Under the pieces are notes generated by a model. It was given only the letters and a program-made list of their open reading frames with translations, did not search any database and had not been told where the DNA came from. Positions 15,009 through 20,479 of a stretch of 20,479 nucleotides of DNA are shown here, one piece after another. The stretch is from CAZEAP01 sp964510315 (GTDB lineage Bacteria > Planctomycetota > Brocadiia > SM23-32). The stretch's first letter is position 1. Every line of letters starts with the position of its first letter. Location of the stretch: assembly GCA_964510315.1 (NCBI GenBank), contig CAZEAP010000044.1:1-20479 (forward strand). Direction: 5' to 3'. The position numbers and the translations under genes are program-made.

Positions 15009-15357
15009 CGAGCAGGCCAGTCCGCCTGAGGCGGAAATCGGAAAACAGCGGAGAACGGCGAAACGACGCCTCCTTTGGCAGACCCTTCTGCTACCACCAG
15101 GTCCGCTCGCCTGCGGCTTGCACGCCTCCGGAGGGTCTCCTGTTCCACTGTTCGCCTGCTCTTGCCTTCCTCCCCCCGCGCTCCTATCCACTGCTCCGCA
15201 TTCCCGAAGGCAAAAGCTCGGATTTTTGGGATTCGCATTGAACATAGTGGCCCGGTAGGATTACTAACAATACTCGGGAAGCCCCGATTCGGTGTTCGGG
15301 ATCTGGCGTGAAACGGCATATGAGACGCTCCAGCAGGCGCAGAAGGGTACCAACGGG
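15009..15357. other. Non-coding stretch between tRNA-Arg and the tolC fragment
   Basis: I see no supportable gene. Short reading frames here have no family likeness and no ribosome site. The stretch is low in coding character, with C/T-rich runs (about 15110-15190) and a small palindrome CCGCCT-GA-GGCGG near 15021. A weak promoter candidate, TTGAAC (15238-15243), 18 bases, TACTAA (15262-15267), would serve the tolC fragment. Confidence 0.4.
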
Positions 15358-15897
15358 ATGAGCGGGGAGACACGTCGGCGACGACGCCTTACCTGCCGAT
15401 TTGTCGGCATGGGTGGGTTCGCAGTCGCGCTGTTGGTCGCGGGTCTGACTATCGGCTGCGCGGGGACATCGCCGACCGCCGCAACTGTCGGGCGGGGTTC
15501 TGAGGAATGGGGGGCGGCCCCGCCCGGCACCCGTTCTTACCCACGGAGCGGTCCCGAGCGCCGCGACCGTGCTGATCTCCCTTCACTGACGCACACCTCA
15601 ACGCTTGCCGATTATCTCCGCTACGCCGCCCTGAACAACCCGGGCCTGGAAGCGGCCTTTGAGCGCTGGCAGGCAGAGCTGGAGAAGGTGCCTCAAGTGC
15701 GCGCCCTGCCGGACCCAATACTCACCTACGCCCACTTCATCGAGGAGGTGGAGACGCGGGTGGGGCCCCAGGAGAGCAAGCTCAGCCTTCTGCAGAAGTT
15801 CCCCTGGTTCGGCAAACGCAGACTGCGCGGCGAGGCGGCGTGTGAGTTCGCTCCGGTTCCCTCCGCTCACTCACACGCCGAAACCCTGGAGATGTGA
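15358..15897 (+). pseudogene. TolC/CusC-type outer-membrane efflux gene, 5' fragment only
   Basis: The ATG at 15358 has AAGGG ten bases upstream. After a run of Arg there is a hydrophobic segment ending LTIGC, a plausible lipoprotein signal, and then a Pro/Gly linker. Next comes the opening of an outer-membrane efflux domain: LADYLRYAALNNPGLEAAFERWQAELEKV, then ALPDPILTYAHFIEEVETRVGP and KFPWFGKRRLRGEAA, which is typical of metal-efflux CusC/CzcC proteins. Family members have about 400-480 residues; this frame stops after 179. The break falls at the inverted repeat 15836-15880, after which the translation is unrelated. TGA 15895-15897 overlaps the GTG of the next gene. Confidence 0.82.
15836..15880. 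repeat. 12-bp perfect inverted repeat at the tolC break point
   Basis: CGGCGTGTGAGT (15836-15847), a 21-base loop, ACTCACACGCCG (15869-15880). The loop reads TCGCTCCGG...CCGCTC and resembles the TTCGCT/CGCTCACTC units of the repeat at 6144-6173. Family sequence of the efflux gene ends on the left arm. This suggests a small inserted repeat or a recombination scar. Confidence 0.75.
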
Positions 15898-16235
15898 AAT
15901 TACACACGAATCTGGACTTGACAGTGCTGGAGACCGCCATCCATCACCTGGAAGAATCGGGCGCCCGCGACCTGACGGTCATCCGGGTGGACGCGCTATC
16001 CGCTTTGGCCGACGCCGAGAAGGACCGCTGGCACATCCTGCGCAGATACGCTGAAGCCTACTCCGCCTGCGTCAAACTGGAAATCGTCTGCCGGGACGAG
16101 GAAGCGCAGAGCTTCGCGGAGATCATCAGGGAACACGCCCGCCTGGGCGAGAAAGGCGACGGGAGGATATTCATCTCCGCCATCGAGGATGCCGTGAACA
16201 TCCGCACCGGCCGGAGAGGGTCGGACGCACTGTGA
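15894..16235 (+). CDS. PII-like protein (PII-NG type), copy 1 with altered N-terminus
   Basis: A 113-residue PII-family protein. The C-terminal family signature is clear: LGEKGDGRIFISAIEDAVNIRTG, which aligns with GKIGDGKIFV...IRIRTG of GlnB. The T-loop region (DALSALADAEKDRWHILRRY) differs from classical PII and lacks the uridylylated-Tyr motif. Such variants (PII-NG) are known beside CusA/CzcA metal pumps. From base 15924 on, this copy matches the one at 20112 without a gap. Its first ~9 codons (MKLHTNLDL) are unlike the standard start MKEVKAYIRP seen in copy 2, so the 5' end was replaced at the duplication junction. The GTG 15894 overlaps the stop of the tolC fragment and has only a poorly spaced GGAG, so expression is doubtful. 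Confidence 0.8.
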   Translation: MKLHTNLDLTVLETAIHHLEESGARDLTVIRVDALSALADAEKDRWHILRRYAEAYSACVKLEIVCRDEEAQSFAEIIREHARLGEKGDGRIFISAIEDAVNIRTGRRGSDAL

Positions 16236-16291
16236 AGATGTAGCTCTCCCGGCGCGTTTCGAGCGCCCCCGGTGTTCTCAAGCTTCCGCCG
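15924..16291 (+). repeat. Direct repeat, copy 1 (PII-like gene and 3' flank)
   Basis: Matches 20112-20479 at a constant offset of 4,188 bases with no gap over 368 bases. I count about ten base differences, mostly at third codon positions, so identity is near 97%. The repeat continues past the PII stop by about 55 bases up to the window end, so its true right border may lie further right in copy 1. Confidence 0.95.
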
Positions 16292-16322
16292 ATCCGACCG
16301 GTACTGAGGCAGCCTGACCCGC

Positions 16323-16612
16323 TCAGCAGCGCGCGCCGGCCCGGCGCTTGAGCGCCGCTTCGATGAAACCGGCGAACAAGGGATGGGGGTTCGTGGGCTT
16401 GCTCTTGAATTCGGGGTGGAACTGCACGCCCACGAACCAGGGGTGGCCGGGGATCTCCACAACCTCCACCAGGTCGCGCTCCTCCAGGTGGCCCGTGGCG
16501 ACCATTCCGTGCTCCTGGAGCGTCTCCCGGTAGGCGTTGTTGAACTCGTAGCGGTGCCGATGTCGCTCGTGGACGACCTCCCTGCCGTAGAGGCGCCGTG
16601 CCTCCGGTTTCT
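16323..16612 (-). pseudogene. pyrG: CTP synthase, C-terminal fragment
   Basis: About 96 residues of the glutamine amidotransferase end of CTP synthase, read on the minus strand to the TGA at 16325-16323. The family phrases are unmistakable: ARRLYGREVVHERHRHRYEFNN, then VEVVEIPGHPWFVGVQFHPEF and the ending NPHPLFAGFIEAALK. ERHRHRYE and the QFHPE catalytic His-Glu are intact. The frame has a stop (TGA) directly upstream of the conserved part, near 16613-16616, and no synthetase domain or N-terminal half follows. This is therefore a 3' gene fragment, not a functional enzyme; an intact pyrG must lie elsewhere if the cell is viable. No promoter or start is visible. Confidence 0.9.
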
Positions 16613-16759
16613 TTCATCTTCCGTCTTCTCCTTGGCGTGTGTGTCGCGAGTTAGTGGACGGCTTTTTCCCGGGGAGCATCATAATGCTCCATCCGGAGGG
16701 CGGCAAAAAGGAGTCTCCCCCGGCAACCAGGTCGGACCACGCCGATGGAAACGAACGAT

Positions 16760-16771
16760 GTCTGTACAGAC
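16760..16771. promoter_or_regulatory. Candidate operator, perfect palindrome
   Basis: GTCTGTACAGAC is a perfect 12-base palindrome. A second site with the same GTCT/AGAC arms, AGACAGTGTCT, lies at 16849-16859. Both are 40-150 bases upstream of the sigma54-like promoter, a usual place for an activator to bind. Confidence 0.4.
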
Positions 16772-16900
16772 GGGACAACACTGCTGTGGAGATTACTCCA
16801 CACCCCACCGGGGACGTAATTGGGGAGGTCCGGAGTAATCAGCGCGGTAGACAGTGTCTGAAGACGGGCTTACGACGTTCGACCGTGAAACGGCTCTGGC

Positions 16901-16916
16901 TGGAATGTAATTCGCA
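16901..16916 (+). promoter_or_regulatory. Possible sigma54 promoter of the PEP-CTERM gene
   Basis: TGGAATGTAATTCGCA keeps the invariant GG and GC at the required ten-base spacing and matches most other positions of TGGCACG-N4-TTGCA. Transcription would begin near 16927, leaving a leader of about 135 bases. Some PEP-CTERM systems are known to be controlled by a PrsK/PrsR two-component pair acting with sigma54. The match here is imperfect and was not scored. Confidence 0.35.
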
Positions 16917-17061
16917 TGTATGGATTCCCCTGTCACGATGGCAGGCAGCCAGCGTCCCGTTTCCGATAACAGACCACACCGGGGCGCACATACAGTGGGG
17001 GAGTGGCCCCTCGCGCATCGTTTGTTACAAGCTGGTCGTTAATGGCAGAGGAGGCGTAGTG

Positions 17062-17943
17062 ATGCACAGAATTATGGTGACCGCATGCTGTCTGGTTGTT
17101 CTGTGTGCCGGTTGGGCGCAACAGGTGGAGGCCATCAACATGGGGGTGGACGCCGCCCCGAACGCTTCCGCCGGCGAAACGGAAGACGATTTTAACACGT
17201 GGTGGCAGGGGGCCAAAACAGGCGTGGCCTCCGGAACCTTCACCGATATGGGGACTGGGTACTATCCGGGCACGCACATTATCGACCCCTACGACGAAAT
17301 CGTGTACAGCACGGCGCCCGACGGATCGACGGGGCAGCTCGACAGTTATCCGCCTTACGGAAAACGTCTGCACTTCGTGGGGACCTTTGGCGGCATAACG
17401 CTTGGCAACCTGCACGACCCGGACTCAGGTACGACCCCCCAACACGGCGACTATCTGATCGAAGCGAAATTCGTCTACGACTGGGGAGGAACGACCTACA
17501 CCTGGGATTGGGATAGCGGGCACATTGAGAACACCCCCGACAAAGGATGGTTCGCACAGTACGACGACTCCGACGGCGAGACCGACGATAGAGACCCCGA
17601 CAACTACGATCTGGACGGCGACGGGGTTGCGGACGGGGTTGCGGCCAACACGGGCTGGGCATGGTGGGCGTCGGACAACGACGCTCCCCCGTTGGATACC
17701 GACGGCAATATGTACAACGAAACGAACGGGGCGGACATCGATGCTTTGCGGCAGACTGTACTCAGCCAGACCAGCTTCGTCACCGGTAAGTTCCGCCTGT
17801 CGCAGTGGGGAAGCAGTTGGGACGTGATAGAAACCGCCAGCATTCGGACCAACGTCATTCCCGAGCCGGCCACCATGGGTCTGCTGGGCATGGGCGTCAT
17901 CGGCCTAATCGGTGCCGCCTATCGCCGCAAGCGCAACGCCTGA
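17062..17943 (+). CDS. Exported PEP-CTERM protein of unknown function
   Basis: A 293-residue secreted protein. ATG 17062 has an excellent AGAGGAGG seven bases upstream. The N-terminus is a signal peptide (MHRIMVTACCLVVLCAGWA...VEA), with likely cleavage after VEA near residue 27. The C-terminus is a full PEP-CTERM sorting tag: VIPEPATMGLLGMGVIGLIG as the PEP motif and membrane helix, then AAYRRKRNA. In known systems this tag is cut by an EpsH/exosortase and the protein goes to the surface, often with exopolysaccharide. The middle is rich in Asp, Gly, Tyr and Trp, and includes DLDGDGVADG, which resembles a calcium-binding loop. No exosortase is in the window. It is monocistronic, with its own terminator. 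Confidence 0.9.
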   Translation: MHRIMVTACCLVVLCAGWAQQVEAINMGVDAAPNASAGETEDDFNTWWQGAKTGVASGTFTDMGTGYYPGTHIIDPYDEIVYSTAPDGSTGQLDSYPPYGKRLHFVGTFGGITLGNLHDPDSGTTPQHGDYLIEAKFVYDWGGTTYTWDWDSGHIENTPDKGWFAQYDDSDGETDDRDPDNYDLDGDGVADGVAANTGWAWWASDNDAPPLDTDGNMYNETNGADIDALRQTVLSQTSFVTGKFRLSQWGSSWDVIETASIRTNVIPEPATMGLLGMGVIGLIGAAYRRKRNA

Positions 17944-17958
17944 CATTGCGAGGAAGTG

Positions 17959-17988
17959 AAAGGCCCCGCCTTCGATGCGGGGCCTTTT
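17959..17988 (+). terminator. Rho-independent terminator of the PEP-CTERM gene
   Basis: AAAGGCCCCGC (17959-17969), loop CTTCGAT, GCGGGGCCTTT (17977-17987), ending in TTTT. The stem is perfect, polarity is correct for the plus strand, and it begins 16 bases after the stop codon. The A-run on its left arm could make it work in both directions, also stopping transcripts entering from the minus side. Confidence 0.93.
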
Positions 17989-18034
17989 GCATGTACGCGT
18001 TTCAGGGCTCGCCGCATGTGAGGCGGACTTCAGA

Positions 18035-18220
18035 TTAGATGGCGGCCTCGGCGATGCGGTCCAGCGCCTCCTCCAATACTTCCTCCGAGTAGGTGAGGGA
18101 GATGCGGAAGAAACCCTCTCCCCACTGCCCGTAGCCGCGTCCGGGGGTCACCACCACGCCGCTCTCCTCCAGCAGTTCGGTGGCGAAAGTGCCGCTGGAG
18201 GGCACGCGCCAAAAGGGCCG
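18035..18220 (-). pseudogene. Class I/II aminotransferase, C-terminal fragment (DapL/AspC-like)
   Basis: Read on the minus strand, the last ~60 residues of a fold-type I PLP aminotransferase are visible: FWRVPSSGTFATELLEESG, then VVVTPGRGYGQWGEGFFRIS, then LTYSEEVLEEALDRIAEAAI and TAA at 18037-18035. The GVVVTPG...GEGFFRISL phrase, with its substrate-carboxylate Arg, is typical of LL-diaminopimelate and aspartate aminotransferases. Nothing upstream of about 18220 continues the family: the next recognisable sequence is an IS1380-type fragment on the other strand. The gene has lost its 5' five-sixths, including the PLP lysine, so it cannot be active. Which aminotransferase it was cannot be settled from this part. 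Confidence 0.82.
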
Positions 18221-18221
18221 C

Positions 18222-18473
18222 CCGGCGCTGGCCGGTCTCCTGCTGTCGGTTCGTGGCGAATGCTTTTCGGCTGGTCATGTTCGCCCTGGCTATAACCTGC
18301 TGCGGGTCTACCGCAGCAAACTGGCCGATACGGTGCTCGCCGGCGCTTCCATCGAGACGATCCGCCGCCGGCTTCTGAAGGTCGGAGCGCGGGTCCGGGA
18401 GACGCCACAGCGGCTGTGGGTGCATATCGCCGGCGGCTTTCCCTACCGGGAGGTGCTGGGCCTGGTCATGTAG
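18222..18473 (+). pseudogene. IS1380-type transposase, C-terminal fragment
   Basis: The last ~75 residues in this frame, ending at TAG 18471-18473, fit the C-terminal end of IS1380-family DDE transposases: a Leu-rich helix GYNLLRVYRSKLADTVLAG, then ETIRRRLLKVGARVRETPQR and LWVHIAGGFPYREVL. These correspond to the common TIRLKLLKIGAxVRxSxRRV...ASxYP ending. No catalytic Asp or Glu region and no 5' part are present, because the frame runs into the aminotransferase fragment on the left. The next insertion sequence starts 16 bases after the stop. Assignment is by pattern from a short segment. Confidence 0.65.
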
Positions 18474-18519
18474 CGCATTCAGACCATGCTATTGACCTTT
18501 GCATTGATTGGCTAATGAT

Positions 18520-19104
18520 TCACAGGTCCAGCCCGGCACGGCGGAAGAAGCCCTTCAGTAGGGAGTTGCATGAGCGTGTCTGTTCTAACGACTCGTGCAC
18601 GTCGGTTCCAAGACTCTCGATATCGTCCGGGATGGCGTTGGCAAGGTCCGCATACTTCGTTTGATTCCAGACGCCTTCGACCGGATTCAGGTCCGGGGCG
18701 TAGGCCGGAAGCCATTCGAACTCGTAGACGCCGGGAGACTCTTCCTCCAGCTTACGCGCCGCGCTACGGTGCGCATTGAGCCTGTCGAGCACAACGATCA
18801 GCCTGCGGCCGAGGTGGCGACGAATGGAGCGCAAAAACGTCATGACATCCCCGTGTTTCACATTGGCGCGTTGGAGACTGAAATACAGTCCCAACCGCCT
18901 TCGCCGAGGCGAGACCGTCAGGGCTGAGAGCGCGCTGATACGGTCGTGCCGGTCCCAGCTCTTCAGCACCGGCGTGCACCCCTTTGGAGCCCACGTAGCC
19001 CGCACCAGCGGCTGGAGCATGAAGCCGCTCTCGTCGACGAAAACGATGCTTCTGCCCGTTTTCAGAGCCCCTTTTTTATCCGGGGCCACTCCTTTGCGCG
19101 CCAC
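18520..19104 (-). CDS. IS630 transposase, frame B (DDE catalytic part)
   Basis: Catalytic RNase-H-like part, in the -1 frame relative to frame A and overlapping it by 43 bases. The three acidic residues are in place: IVFVDESGF (first Asp), VVLDRLNAH (second Asp) and PDLNPVEGVWNQTK (Glu). All are typical of IS630. The ATG at 19104 has no ribosome site, so translation most likely enters by -1 frameshifting at 19077-19071. The protein ends GFFRRAGLDL at the TGA 18522-18520. No stops or frameshifts beyond the programmed one are visible, so the element may be active. Confidence 0.9.
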   Translation of the reverse strand: MARKGVAPDKKGALKTGRSIVFVDESGFMLQPLVRATWAPKGCTPVLKSWDRHDRISALSALTVSPRRRRLGLYFSLQRANVKHGDVMTFLRSIRRHLGRRLIVVLDRLNAHRSAARKLEEESPGVYEFEWLPAYAPDLNPVEGVWNQTKYADLANAIPDDIESLGTDVHESLEQTRSCNSLLKGFFRRAGLDL

Positions 19105-19535
19105 GCATCAACCTGCTGCTGGTCCCGCTCCCGAGCCTGACGTTCCGGCTTCTGGCGGGACCATCCCATCGAGTGGAGGATGCGGGAAACCTGTGAGATG
19201 TGATATGAGACCCCGAAGTGCCGCTCTATCAGCTGCGCCACGCGCTGAAGCGTCCACAGTTCGGTGGCGAACCCGTGGGCTTTGGGACCTTGCAGCAGTA
19301 GCGTTTCCAGTTCCGCAAGCCGCTGCGGCGGCAGTTTCGGTATACCGCCTGGATGGGGAACCGAGCGGAGTGCCTCCTTTCCGCCCTGTTGCCAGGCTTT
19401 TTTCCACTGGCTTGCGGCCCCGGTGGTCACCCCGAGACGGCGGCCAACCTCGGCGGGTCCGATGCCTTGCTCGAAGAGTTCGGCGGCCAGCATCCGTCGC
19501 GCCTCCTTCTGCTTCTTCGTCATCCTGGTAGCCAT
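19062..19535 (-). CDS. IS630 transposase, frame A (DNA-binding part)
   Basis: N-terminal part of the transposase. From ATG 19535 (also possible: 19523 or 19571) it begins MATRMTKKQKEARRMLAAE. A helix-turn-helix follows, EQGIGPAEVGRRLGVTTGAASQWKKAW, then a second winged-helix type segment (LIERHFGVSYHISQVSRIL) as in the paired DNA-binding region of IS630/Tc1 proteins. Frame A ends in KKGL at the TGA 19064-19062. At 19077-19071 the minus strand reads A-AAA-AAG, a canonical -1 slippery heptamer in the zero frame. A shift here joins frame A to frame B to give a 338-residue fusion, the normal size for this family. Confidence 0.88.
   Translation of the reverse strand: MATRMTKKQKEARRMLAAELFEQGIGPAEVGRRLGVTTGAASQWKKAWQQGGKEALRSVPHPGGIPKLPPQRLAELETLLLQGPKAHGFATELWTLQRVAQLIERHFGVSYHISQVSRILHSMGWSRQKPERQARERDQQQVDAWRAKEWPRIKKGL
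19071..19077 (-). other. A-AAA-AAG -1 ribosomal frameshift signal in the IS630 transposase
   Basis: On the minus strand frame A reads ATA AAA AAG GGG CTC TGA, so the heptamer A-AAA-AAG is in the zero-frame phase needed for tandem -1 slippage. The new frame continues AAA-AAG-GGG-GCT, joining KK to GALKTG of the catalytic part. The same heptamer is used by dnaX and several IS elements. Confidence 0.85.
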
Positions 19536-19580
19536 GCCAGGAGCATAACCGACTATAGCTGATGCGTACAAGGGTCAATA

Positions 19581-19829
19581 AATGCCCCTCCGGTAGGCGC
19601 ATGAGCTGCACGCAACCCCGAGCATGAAGCGTTTTCTCCTCTTCGGCACGAACGGTATGCCGCGGGCACGCCCAAAGCCGGCCTCGACGGTCCTCTCACG
19701 GCAGAAACGAGCCACATCCGGGCCAAACTCAGCCTATCATCTCCCACGTGCATTTCCCGGGCCCGAACTTCGTCCGGTCTGACCCCATTTGGAAGTCAGA
19801 AATGCTCTCTTGCCCGACCCTGGTGAATA
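19581..19829. other. Unassigned stretch between the IS and the cusA fragment
   Basis: About 250 bases with no recognisable gene. A minus-strand frame at 19600-19720 has no family likeness. The phrase GGTCTGACCCC at 19777-19787 resembles short sequences often seen at the edges of mobile DNA, but this is not proof of an element. Conserved efflux sequence resumes abruptly at about 19830. Confidence 0.35.
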
Positions 19830-19835
19830 GGGTGG

Positions 19836-20075
19836 GTGATGACATCCGCCACCACCATCCTGGCGCTCGTCCCCGTGCTGACCTCCGCCGGGCGCGGCTC
19901 CGACGTAATGGTCCCGATGGCCATCCCCTCGTTCGGCGGCATGCTTGTGGTGCTGGTGAGCGTGTTCGCCGTCCCGGTGCTCTATTGCCTGATCGAAGAG
20001 ATCAAATTCTCACTGCGGGGCTCCGCTGCTGCACGGCACAACGGCCCGAACAAAGAGGAAACGAGGGAGGATTAG
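19836..20075 (+). pseudogene. CusA/CzcA-type RND efflux pump, C-terminal fragment
   Basis: The frame gives the last ~79 residues of a heavy-metal RND transporter: MMTSATTILALVPVLTS, GRGSDVMVPMAIPSFGG, then the final membrane helix MLVVLVSVFAVPVLYCLIEE and a charged tail. These align with the final two helices of CusA (MTAAATILGLLPV...GTGSDVM...GGM...PAIYLL). A TGA lies in frame at 19824-19826, and no pump sequence precedes 19830, so about 950 residues are missing. The stop TAG 20073-20075 is three bases before the PII-like gene start. This is the pairing expected in an intact efflux operon, so this end keeps the ancestral junction. Confidence 0.85.
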
Positions 20076-20078
20076 ACC

Positions 20079-20423
20079 ATGAAAGAAGTGAAGGCCTATA
20101 TCAGGCCGACGGTGCTGGAGACCGTCATCCATCACCTGGAAGAATCGGGCGCCCGCGACCTGACGGTCATCCGAGTGGACGCGCTATCCGCCCTGGCCGA
20201 CGCCGAGAAGGACCGCTGGCACATCCTGCGCAGATACGCTGAAGCTTACTCCGCCTGCGCCAAACTGGAAATCGTCTGCCGGGACGAGGAGGCGCAGAGC
20301 TTCGCGGAGATCATCAGGGAACACGCCCGCCTGGGCGATAAAGGCGACGGGAGGATATTCATCTCCGCCGTCGAGGATGCCGTGAACATCCGCACCGGCC
20401 GGAGAGGGTCGGACGCACTGTGA
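20079..20423 (+). CDS. PII-like protein (PII-NG type), copy 2
   Basis: A 114-residue PII-family protein with a complete N-terminus (MKEVKAYIRPTVLETVIHHLEESG), a non-classical T-loop (DALSALADAEKDRWHILRRYAEAY) and the C-terminal signature GDKGDGRIFISAVEDAVNIRTGRRGSDAL split around the B- and C-loops. The classical uridylylation Tyr motif of GlnB (ELYRGAEY) is absent. AGGGAGG lies 9 bases before the ATG. It follows the cusA fragment by 3 bases. PII-like proteins of this kind are known next to RND metal pumps and are thought to sense or modulate metal efflux, though the ligand is not established. Protein changes from copy 1 in the shared part are few (such as Val/Ala, Asp/Glu and Val/Ile). Confidence 0.9.
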   Translation: MKEVKAYIRPTVLETVIHHLEESGARDLTVIRVDALSALADAEKDRWHILRRYAEAYSACAKLEIVCRDEEAQSFAEIIREHARLGDKGDGRIFISAVEDAVNIRTGRRGSDAL

Positions 20424-20479
20424 CGATGTAGCTCTCCCGGCGCGTTTCGAGCGCCCCCGGTGTTCTCAAGCTTCCGCCG
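20112..20479 (+). repeat. Direct repeat, copy 2, running to the window end
   Basis: The gap-free partner of 15924-16291. Identity holds to the very last base of the window, so the true length of the repeat is unknown. In copy 1 the sequence continues into the CTP synthase fragment; whether copy 2 does is beyond view. Confidence 0.95.

Larger units (their letters stand above)
16620..17061. other. Palindrome-rich region upstream of the PEP-CTERM gene
   Basis: No gene is supported here, although the PEP-CTERM frame stays open to 16639. The region holds an imperfect hairpin at 16662-16710 built around GGAGCAT-CATA-ATGCTCC, a 12-base palindrome GTCTGTACAGAC (16760-16771), a 9-bp inverted repeat GATTACTCC/GGAGTAATC (16791-16799 and 16832-16840), the palindrome AGACAGTGTCT (16849-16859), and a sigma54-like promoter at 16901-16916. 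AGACA/TGTCT half-sites occur in both palindromes, which suggests a shared binding protein. Confidence 0.6.
18490..19580 (-). mobile_element. IS630-family insertion sequence, ~1.09 kb, apparently complete
   Basis: The transposase frames at 19535-18520 are enclosed by imperfect terminal inverted repeats. The left end reads TATTGACCTTTGCA from 18490 and the right end, on the other strand, reads TATTGACCCTTGTA from 19580; further matches such as GCTA follow at the same distance inward. Both ends carry TA, the target dinucleotide that IS630/Tc1-type elements duplicate. Size, two overlapping frames and the DDE order match the family. It has inserted next to an IS1380 remnant. Confidence 0.88.

Noticed and set aside
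16639..17061. A 141-residue upstream extension of the PEP-CTERM protein
   Set aside because: The signal peptide and an ideal Shine-Dalgarno start at 17062; the upstream frame is merely open across palindromic DNA.
18039..18425. Minus-strand 131-residue frame spanning the aminotransferase and IS1380 fragments
   Set aside because: It is out of frame with both recognisable fragments and has no family likeness.
19748..20242. A 164-residue plus-strand frame overlapping the cusA fragment and PII copy 2
   Set aside because: It is an alternate frame of two recognisable genes and gives no family match.
1..20479. CRISPR array, phage module, toxin-antitoxin pair or defence island
   Set aside because: No regular spaced repeats, cas, phage, toxin or restriction genes were seen on either strand.

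Overview
The window is GC-rich bacterial DNA. A four-PDZ site-2 protease, a PEP-CTERM sorting signal, a PII-like gene beside heavy-metal efflux genes, CCA-encoding tRNAs and many small GC palindromes fit an uncultured Gram-negative lineage of the Planctomycetota/PVC type. That placement is inference only. The last ~370 bases repeat a segment 4,188 bases upstream, so the window probably ends at a repeat-limited assembly break.

Region 1 (1-6326, mostly minus strand) is core genome. It begins with ~350 bases of non-coding palindromes, then tRNA-Ala(GGC) with its own promoter, then the tightly packed operon ispG-dxr-rseP: two steps of the MEP isoprenoid pathway plus a membrane protease. A perfect TATAAT promoter for this operon stands back to back with a promoter that starts phoU nearly leaderless. 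A cupin gene, a frameshifted GIY-YIG nuclease remnant with a repeat-derived N-terminus, and tRNA-Arg(TCG) follow.

Region 2 (6383-14977, plus strand) is also core: prfB with its programmed +1 frameshift, a TrkH/KtrB potassium channel subunit, then the protein-quality genes dnaJ, hsp20 and lon. A clan-A glycoside hydrolase-like protein and tRNA-Arg(ACG) with a TTGACA promoter complete it.

Region 3 (14978-20479) is a rearranged accessory segment. It holds a 5' fragment of a TolC/CusC-type outer-membrane efflux gene, two ~97% identical copies of a PII-like gene, a 3' fragment of a CusA-type RND pump gene, and C-terminal fragments of CTP synthase, an aminotransferase and an IS1380-type transposase. 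It also carries an apparently complete IS630-family element with a -1 frameshift signal, and one intact PEP-CTERM gene with a palindrome-rich upstream region and a strong terminator. The simplest reading is that an efflux operon (tolC ... cusA-PII) was broken and its PII end duplicated. No CRISPR array, rRNA gene, phage module or recognisable defence system was seen.
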